The notes below the pieces were generated by a model. It saw only the letters and a program-made list of their open reading frames with translations. It made no database searches and had not been told where the DNA came from. The position numbers and the translations under genes were made by a program. Source: Myxococcales bacterium UBA5297 (GTDB lineage: Bacteria; Myxococcota; Myxococcia; Myxococcales; UBA5297). From it: 25,660 nucleotides of DNA. Below are positions 20,898 through 25,660 of this stretch, one piece after another. Every line of letters begins with the position of its first letter. Positions within the stretch are counted from its first letter, which is position 1. Location of the stretch: positions 2,943 to 28,602 of the forward strand of contig DHSB01000084.1 of assembly GCA_002408385.1 (NCBI GenBank), in the 5' to 3' direction.

Positions 20898-21809
20898 ATG
20901 GCCGTTTCCGGCGTCTCGAGCAGCTCGCAGCGCGTCTCATCTTCATCGTCCGGAATGCCGGTCTTACGTTCGGGGGCACGCGGCTCGTCGGTCAAGACCC
21001 TGCAGACCCTGCTGCGCAGCAAGGGCTACTCCGTCGCTGTCGACGGGAGCTTCGGCCCCAAGACCCTGGCGGCGGTCAAGGCATTTCAGCGCGCCTCAGG
21101 CTTGAGCGTCGATGGCGTGGCGGGGCCCAAGACCTGGGCCGCGCTGCGCGCGGGGGCGCCGTCGCCTGCTCCTGCGCCAGCCGCGAACATGCCGACGTTG
21201 CGCTCGGGGGCGAAGGGCTCCGCGGTGAAGACGCTGCAGACGCTGCTGCGGAACAAGGGCTATTCGGTCGCTGTCGACGGCAGCTTCGGCGCCAAGACCT
21301 TGGCCGCCGTCAAGTCCTTCCAGCGCGCGCGCGGCTTGAGCGTCGACGGCAGCGTGGGGCCGAAGACCTGGGCGGCGCTCGGCGCCTCGGGGGTGAGCAG
21401 CAGCTCGTCCTCGTCGAGCAGCTCCAGCGGAATCGCCGCTACCGGCTATCGCCGCGGCCAGCGCGTCAGCATCCGCATCGCTCCGGTCGGCGGAGGCCGC
21501 TACCTCAACGTTCGCTGCGCGCAGGCCTACAAGGACATGCTCGCGGCTGCGCGCCGGGCGGGCATCAATCTGTCGACCACCAGCGGCTACCGAACCCACG
21601 CCCAGCAGCAGGCGCTCTACAAGAAGTATGGGTCGCCCCGCGCCGCAAAGCCCGGCTACTCCAACCATCAGATGGGACTGGCGGTCGACATCGGCGGGGT
21701 CGGCGGCTACAACACGCGCGCCTACCGCTGGCTGAGCGCCAACGCATCGAAGTTCGGCTTCGCTAACAACGTGCCCAACGAGTACTGGCACTTCACCTAC
21801 GTGCGCTGA
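20898..21809 (+). CDS. peptidoglycan-binding VanY-type carboxypeptidase with Ser-rich linkers
   Basis: A 303-residue protein. Domains in order: Ser-rich N-terminus (1-20), two peptidoglycan-binding type 1 domains (about 20-84 and 98-163, each with SVKTLQTLLR- and SVAVDGSFG-like blocks), an 11-Ser linker (about 167-177), then a VanY/D-alanyl-D-alanine carboxypeptidase domain. That domain has SGYRTHAQQQALY, the zinc motif SNHQMGLAVD and EYWHF near the C-terminus, so the His, Asp and His ligands are present. It likely cuts peptide cross-links or D-Ala ends in cell wall. No Sec signal or lipobox is visible at MAVSGVSSSSQRVSS, which is odd for a wall enzyme. ATG 20898 has GAGGAGG 5 nt upstream; a longer frame to 20808 also lacks a signal. 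Terminator follows. Confidence 0.92.
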   Translation: MAVSGVSSSSQRVSSSSSGMPVLRSGARGSSVKTLQTLLRSKGYSVAVDGSFGPKTLAAVKAFQRASGLSVDGVAGPKTWAALRAGAPSPAPAPAANMPTLRSGAKGSAVKTLQTLLRNKGYSVAVDGSFGAKTLAAVKSFQRARGLSVDGSVGPKTWAALGASGVSSSSSSSSSSSGIAATGYRRGQRVSIRIAPVGGGRYLNVRCAQAYKDMLAAARRAGINLSTTSGYRTHAQQQALYKKYGSPRAAKPGYSNHQMGLAVDIGGVGGYNTRAYRWLSANASKFGFANNVPNEYWHFTYVR

Positions 21810-21833
21810 TTTCGCCGGCAGCACAGACTCCGG

Positions 21834-21868
21834 GCGCCGTCCACGCAGCCGCGCGGGCGGCGCTTTTT
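21834..21868 (+). terminator. intrinsic terminator of the VanY-type gene
   Basis: GCGCCG (21834-21839) pairs with CGGCGC (21858-21863), with a GC-rich 18-nt loop that can fold further at CCGCGCGG, and is followed by TTTTT (21864-21868). It lies 24 bp past the stop codon. Confidence 0.7.
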
Positions 21869-22038
21869 CGTCAAGAGGTGTCGGGAAATCTTCTGGCGTT
21901 TCGCGCGAGGCGGGGACCGGCGCCGTCTCGGTGGCCTGTGTGTGTGTGTGTGCGTGAAGAAGAGGCGCTCCAAGCGAGGCTTCAGAGGGAGCTCTCGACG
22001 GATCGTCAGGTCGTCCGCTCGGTGCTCACCGGGGGGGC
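21869..22038. repeat. convergent intergenic stretch with a (TG)8 tract
   Basis: A TG dinucleotide repeat of eight units runs from 21937 to 21952, and a G7 run lies at 22030-22036 before the minus-strand stop. The region separates convergent genes. No gene or further terminator was found. Confidence 0.7.
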
Positions 22039-23016
22039 TTAGTCCGGCGCAAGCAGCCTTCGGAGACCGTCCCGAAGCTCGGTGGCGACGGTCGTCGTGA
22101 GCTGGCCGTTCCTCGTCCCGACGAAGACGAGGCCCAGCCGGCGCAGGCTGGCAAGCGGCCCCGAAGGCGGACGCTCGCTCCAGTAGAACCCGTCCGCTTC
22201 GTCGAGCCCGTAGGTCTCGGTTATCTGCTTGTAGGGCAGGCTTCCCCCCGCGGAAAGAAGCTCGGATACGAGCCCTCGTTCCATGGGGTCGAGGCTCTCG
22301 GTGACTTGGCCCAGGTTCTCTTCGTCGAGGAGGTGCTTGGCGACAGCCTGCCGGCGAACCGAGGAGCGTGACGCCGATGCCGGCGGGGCCTCGGGGATCG
22401 CCAGGCCCAGGTTCTCGAAGACCGCCCGCAGCCAGTCGGAGGGGAGCGTCGCGAGAAGATCCGCGAGGTGCGCTTCCTCGGGCAGAGGCTTCTGCTCCGC
22501 TTCGCTGCGCATTCGTAGTTCCTCGGCCCTCACCGGGTTCTCGACGGGAGCGTCGACCTCCTCGAGCCCCTGCTCGCCGGTGATGAGCTCGAGGGCTGGC
22601 GCCTCATCCGGCCGCTGGCGCAGCCGGGCACGATCGATCTCGGCGGCTTCCTCGCGCTGGCTCACGACCGCCGCCCCTTGGGCTCCGAGCCCTGAGAGCA
22701 GCCGCGCGCGGATGCGGGTCAAATGGCCGTAGGTCTCCTCGAGCTGCCTGACGAAAGCACTGCAGTCGGCCGGGAGCGGGCGTCCCTCGCCCATCGCCGT
22801 GTACGCGAACACCTGAGCGGCCCGCTTGTCCCAGGCCTCCAACTCGCTCGCGATGAGCCCGAGGTCGATCTCTTCGGCCTCGCCGGCCTGTTCGAGCCCG
22901 ACTTCGAAGGCGCGCGCTCGCGCGGCGATCTCGATGGTGCGATCGAGGAGCCACTCGGCGGCCCGCTCCGAGGGCGGCTCCCATTGCAGCGAAGGCCAGT
23001 CGCGACGTGTGCTCAT
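22039..23016 (-). CDS. unassigned soluble protein with a winged-helix-like C-terminus
   Basis: A 325-residue protein I do not recognise. It has no signal peptide or membrane segment. Residues 1-130 are mainly charged helix (for example ERAAEWLLDRTIEIAARARA, EAWDKRAAQVFAYT, VRQLEETYGHLTRIRARL). The middle is acidic. From about 180 there are ordered blocks: EEAHLADLLATLPSDWLRAV, SSVRRQAVAKHLLDEENLGQ, and DPMERGLVSELLSAGG through KQITETYGLDEADGF to LASLRRLGLVFVGTRNGQL. The last reads like a winged-helix domain, so a DNA- or RNA-related role is possible. ATG at 23016 with AGGACGAG upstream. It starts 21 bp after the NHL-lipoprotein stop on the same strand, so the two are probably cotranscribed. 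Confidence 0.78.
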   Translation of the reverse strand: MSTRRDWPSLQWEPPSERAAEWLLDRTIEIAARARAFEVGLEQAGEAEEIDLGLIASELEAWDKRAAQVFAYTAMGEGRPLPADCSAFVRQLEETYGHLTRIRARLLSGLGAQGAAVVSQREEAAEIDRARLRQRPDEAPALELITGEQGLEEVDAPVENPVRAEELRMRSEAEQKPLPEEAHLADLLATLPSDWLRAVFENLGLAIPEAPPASASRSSVRRQAVAKHLLDEENLGQVTESLDPMERGLVSELLSAGGSLPYKQITETYGLDEADGFYWSERPPSGPLASLRRLGLVFVGTRNGQLTTTVATELRDGLRRLLAPD

Positions 23017-23037
23017 GCTCGTCCTGACGTGCCGGCC

Positions 23038-24315
23038 TCAGGGCGGCGGCAAGCGGCGGATTCGGTGGTTTCCAGTGTCGGCGATGAAGAGCACGCCCTT
23101 GCTGTCGAAGGCGATGCCCATCGGGTGCGAGAGCTCGGCGCTCGAGCCGGCGCCCGAGTCCCCGGAGTCGCCCATGGTGCCGACGCCGACGACCGTCTCG
23201 ATGGTCTTGCTCGAGAGCTCGACGGCGCGGATGACGTGGTTGCCGGTGTCGGCGAAATAGAGCTTGTTGTCCGGGCCCATCGCGAGATCGGTCGGGGTGT
23301 TCAAGCGCGCCCCGATGGCCGGCCCGCCGTCGCCTTCGTAGCCGGGCGCCAGGTCGTTGAGCTCGGCGCGGCCCGCGAACAGCGTGATCTTGGTCGCGAC
23401 CAAGCGTTTGCCCGTCGGGCCGGTAGTCTCGACGAACTCGATCTTGCGGATCCGGTGGCTGAGCGAGTCGGCGACATAGAGGTTCCCGACGTCATCGAAG
23501 GCCAGGCCGCCGCTCGGCCTCGGCGCCTCCGAGTTGTCGAAGTGGAAGTAGGCCTTCGTCGGCTGGCCGTCGTCGCCCAGGTAGCCGGTCTGGCCGCTGC
23601 CGGCCATGGTCACGATCTCGGTGTCCTGGGCATTGATGCGGCGGATGCGCTGCACGCGCTGGTCGACGATGAAGAGCTCACCGAGGGAGTTGAGCGCCAG
23701 CTTGCTGGGGAAGTCGAAGAGGGCCTGCTCCGGCGACTTGCCATCGCCGTTGCGGGGCGGGGTCGTCTCGCCGCAGGCCGGGGAGCTCGCGCACTGGAAC
23801 GTGCCGGCTGAGATGAAGACCTTGCCGGTCGTCGGGTCGAGCTTGCGCAGCTTGTGGTTTCGCCAACACGCGACGACGACCGAGCCGTCGGGCATGACGA
23901 CGCTGTCGGTCGGCTCGTTGATCGAAACCGTGACCCCGGGTACGCCGGGTGCCACAGCATCCGCCTCGTTGTGCGCTCCGTCGCCGGGCCGCTTGGCCGA
24001 GCCCATCACGGTCGTGAAGGTGCCGTCCGGGTTCACCTTGCGCACCAGGTGGTTGCCGCGGTCGACGACGTAGGCGACGTTCTCCCCGGTGAAGACGAGA
24101 TCGGTCGGCTGGTCGAGCTGCGACTCGAGGATCGGCCTGAGATCGCCGTCGAAGCCCTGCACGCCGGTCCCCGCCCACGGACAGATGATGCCCTTGCGGT
24201 CCGGGCATGCAGGAGGCTGCTGCTCGCCAGCGTCTGGTTGCTCGTCCGGCGGCTCGGGGTCCTTGCCACAGGCAATGAGCCCGATCAGAGCGAGGGAGAG
24301 AATCCGAGTGCGCAT
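23038..24315 (-). CDS. NHL-repeat beta-propeller lipoprotein
   Basis: A 425-residue predicted lipoprotein. The signal MRTRILSLALIGLIAC carries the lipobox LIAC (Cys16), followed by a Pro/Asp/Glu linker. NHL repeats follow, each with a pattern like LDQPTDLVF, VAYVVDRGNHLVRKV, PSGGLAFDDVGNLYVADS, HRIRKIEF, LNTPTDLAMGPDNKLYFADT and GNHVIRAVEL. The last unit HPMGIAFDSKGVLFIADTGN ends at the C-terminus. About five to six units make a propeller, likely facing the periplasm or the cell surface, where NHL propellers bind ligands or partners. Start ATG 24315 has GGAGGA 5 nt upstream; a longer frame to 24399 does not begin with a signal. Partner unknown. Downstream gene 21 bp away. Confidence 0.92.
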   Translation of the reverse strand: MRTRILSLALIGLIACGKDPEPPDEQPDAGEQQPPACPDRKGIICPWAGTGVQGFDGDLRPILESQLDQPTDLVFTGENVAYVVDRGNHLVRKVNPDGTFTTVMGSAKRPGDGAHNEADAVAPGVPGVTVSINEPTDSVVMPDGSVVVACWRNHKLRKLDPTTGKVFISAGTFQCASSPACGETTPPRNGDGKSPEQALFDFPSKLALNSLGELFIVDQRVQRIRRINAQDTEIVTMAGSGQTGYLGDDGQPTKAYFHFDNSEAPRPSGGLAFDDVGNLYVADSLSHRIRKIEFVETTGPTGKRLVATKITLFAGRAELNDLAPGYEGDGGPAIGARLNTPTDLAMGPDNKLYFADTGNHVIRAVELSSKTIETVVGVGTMGDSGDSGAGSSAELSHPMGIAFDSKGVLFIADTGNHRIRRLPPP

Positions 24316-24377
24316 GTGTCTCCTCCGGGGGACCAAGGCGCGGGCGAGTGTAACAGCCTTGCCGATGTCGGCGGCAG

Positions 24378-24410
24378 AGCCCGGACGCAAAAAGGGCAAT
24401 CAACCGGGCT
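24378..24410. promoter_or_regulatory. dyad in the divergent NHL/ftsK intergenic region
   Basis: AGCCCGG (24378-24384) and CCGGGCT (24404-24410) are perfect inverted repeats 19 bp apart, with an A5 run in the centre. They lie 63 bp before the NHL gene start and 180 bp before ftsK, so they could be an operator or a leader hairpin of the NHL transcript. Confidence 0.4.
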
Positions 24411-24446
24411 GCCCTCGGAAGGCTCGCCCGCGGCCCGGCCGGAAAA

Positions 24447-24474
24447 TTGACCGCTTGGTCCCACACCCTACACT
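24447..24474 (+). promoter_or_regulatory. candidate ftsK promoter
   Basis: TTGACC (24447-24452), a 16-bp spacer and TACACT (24469-24474), followed by TGCCG, is the best sigma-70-like match in this gap. A start near 24481 would leave a leader of about 109 nt. Confidence 0.45.
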
Positions 24475-24496
24475 TGCCGACGGTTCCCTGTGTCAA
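24467..24496 (-). promoter_or_regulatory. weak candidate promoter of the NHL lipoprotein gene
   Basis: On the minus strand a perfect TTGACA (24496-24491) is followed after 18 bp by TGTAGG (24472-24467), a poor -10. It overlaps the ftsK candidate promoter on the other strand. The leader would be about 145 nt and would include the dyad at 24378-24410. Confidence 0.3.
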
Positions 24497-24589
24497 CCTG
24501 TAGCAGCCCGCGGCAGGCTGGCCCGCCTGTCGCCTCCGGGCGAGAGCCGGTGCTGCCTGCTGGTTGTCGGAGAGGGTGGAGAGAGCGCC

Positions 24590-25660
24590 ATGGCGAAGCG
24601 GAAGACGCAGTCGGCCCGCCCGGTCAAGCGGGTCCTGGCCCGGCAGGAAGTTGCGCGCGCCGGCAGGGCCGCGGCTCCGGCCCGGGCCCCGTCCGCAGCG
24701 CGCTCCTCGGGCAGCAGCTACACCCTGGACATCGTCGCGCTCGCCCTCTTCATCGCCGCCGTCGGCACGCTCGCCGCGTTGCTCAGCTTCCACCGCGAGG
24801 ACGCCACCGCGACCCGCCTCGCGAACCTCATCGGCCCGGTGGGCCATGCGCTCAGCTTCAAGCTCTTCGGCACCCTGGGCGTATGCGCCTACCTCGTGCC
24901 CATCGCCATGGCCTACTCCTCGGTGGCGCTCTTCGTTCGAGGGCGCGCCAAGCGCAGGGGCCGCCAGATCGCCGGCGTGCTGATCCTGGCGCTCGCCGGC
25001 GCCGTCCTCGCGCATCTGCTCGTCGGCTCGACCAGCGTGCTGTCCTACCCGCCGGGCGGGGCTGTCGGCGCGGCGCTCGGCGAGAGCCTGCGGGCGCTGT
25101 TCTCGACCTTCGGCTCGGTGCTCGTCACCTTTGCGGTTGCGGCCGCAGGCCTGGTGCTCGCCACCGACTCGGCCTTCGCGCGCCTGTGCGTGGCGCTCGG
25201 ACGCTTGACCCGTGACGGCGCGGTCGCCGCCTGGCGCCTGGGACTGGCCGAAGGGCGCAAGGGGCTGGCCACCTACAAGCTGCGACGAGCGCAGCGGCTG
25301 CAGGAGAGGGCCGAAGAGGAGGCCGCCTTTGCCCAGGCGCTCGCCGATGCCGAGGAGCTCGAAGGCGAGCGGATGTACGCGCTGGCGCGGGGCGAGGACG
25401 AGGCGGACAAGAGCCCCGACGCCGGCGCGGATACCGAGCCGCCGCCGAGCGAAGAGGAGCTGATCGCGAGCGAGGCCGACGCCATCGCCGAGGAGGCCGC
25501 GCGCATCTCGCGCGAAGCCCAGGCGAAGCTCGAGCAGCTCGAGGCCGAAGCTGCGGCCCGCGAGGCCGCGGCGCGGGCAGCCCGCCGCGTCCGAGCCGCT
25601 CCGGCGGGCGATCCCGCCTGGGCCCTCTCGATGCCACCGACGCCCGCCGAGCCGAGCCCA
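24590..25660 (+). CDS. ftsK: DNA translocase FtsK, N-terminal part (runs off the window)
   Basis: The frame is open from ATG 24590 to the window edge (357 codons, no stop), so the protein is partial. After a basic start (MAKRKTQSARPVKR) come four membrane segments at about 46-67, 92-115, 126-145 and 171-192, the FtsK_4TM arrangement that anchors the protein at the division septum. Next is an acidic, coiled-coil-prone linker rich in Glu, Ala and Arg (about 215-357), including AQAKLEQLEAEAAAREAAARAARR. The ATPase motor and the gamma domain would lie beyond the edge and are not seen. FtsK couples division with chromosome dimer resolution. Assignment rests on the membrane-domain layout and the linker. 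ATG has GGTGGAGAGAG upstream. A SpoIIIE-type naming is equally possible. Confidence 0.82.
   Translation, partial: MAKRKTQSARPVKRVLARQEVARAGRAAAPARAPSAARSSGSSYTLDIVALALFIAAVGTLAALLSFHREDATATRLANLIGPVGHALSFKLFGTLGVCAYLVPIAMAYSSVALFVRGRAKRRGRQIAGVLILALAGAVLAHLLVGSTSVLSYPPGGAVGAALGESLRALFSTFGSVLVTFAVAAAGLVLATDSAFARLCVALGRLTRDGAVAAWRLGLAEGRKGLATYKLRRAQRLQERAEEEAAFAQALADAEELEGERMYALARGEDEADKSPDAGADTEPPPSEEELIASEADAIAEEAARISREAQAKLEQLEAEAAAREAAARAARRVRAAPAGDPAWALSMPPTPAEPSP

Overview
The window is a high-G+C bacterial chromosome segment carrying about 20 protein genes, no recognisable tRNA or rRNA, and no sign of phage or insertion sequences. The style of the secreted proteins (lipoproteins with Asp/Ala/Gly/Pro-rich linkers after the lipidated Cys, beta-propeller surface proteins, Ser-rich linkers), the strong G/C preference at codon third positions, and a hopanoid operon beside ordinary housekeeping genes suggest Myxococcota or a related former deltaproteobacterial lineage. 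That placement is an inference from style, not from a marker phylogeny.

Layout. 1-296: degenerate tandem repeat array running off the left edge, then a strong hairpin terminator. 316-2043 (-): POT-family peptide transporter. 2044-2533: divergent intergenic region with hairpins and a dispersed-repeat-like element. 2534-3499 (+): RimK-type ATP-grasp ligase. 3604-4518 (+): TolB-like propeller lipoprotein. 4812-6242 (+): MATE efflux transporter. 6560-11697 (+): hopanoid operon hpnH-hpnG-hpnA-shc, closing with a small SPW-repeat membrane protein. 11698-12386: hairpins, a 43-bp tandem repeat array and a terminator. 12387-15928 (-): His/Pro-rich lipoprotein, DsbA-like oxidoreductase, archaemetzincin, and an unassigned protein. 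16021-19149 (+): truA, a four-helix membrane protein with an acidic tail, and tyrS. 19406-21809 (+): a lipoprotein with six C-x3-C-x5/6-W repeats and a peptidoglycan-binding VanY-type peptidase. 22039-24315 (-): an unassigned soluble protein and an NHL-repeat lipoprotein, probably one transcript. 24590 to the right edge (+): the N-terminal part of FtsK, still open at the edge.

How the genes fit together. The clearest unit is the hopanoid operon. Shc cyclises squalene to hopene, HpnH adds an adenosyl group, HpnG removes adenine to leave a ribosyl (phosphate) side chain, and HpnA is the sugar epimerase that usually accompanies them. Squalene synthesis genes (hpnCDE) are not in the window, so squalene must be supplied from another locus. 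The SPW membrane protein at the operon's end is a possible new partner of hopanoid membranes. The other genes are mostly envelope functions (lipoproteins, transporters, a cell-wall peptidase, FtsK) mixed with RNA and translation housekeeping genes (truA, tyrS).

Most distinctive non-coding content: two unrelated minisatellites, each just beyond the terminator of a minus-strand gene; several perfect dyads in intergenic regions; and a recurring -10-like element followed by CCG upstream of four plus-strand genes. No clear defence system or wholly new gene system was found. The best leads are listed as findings.
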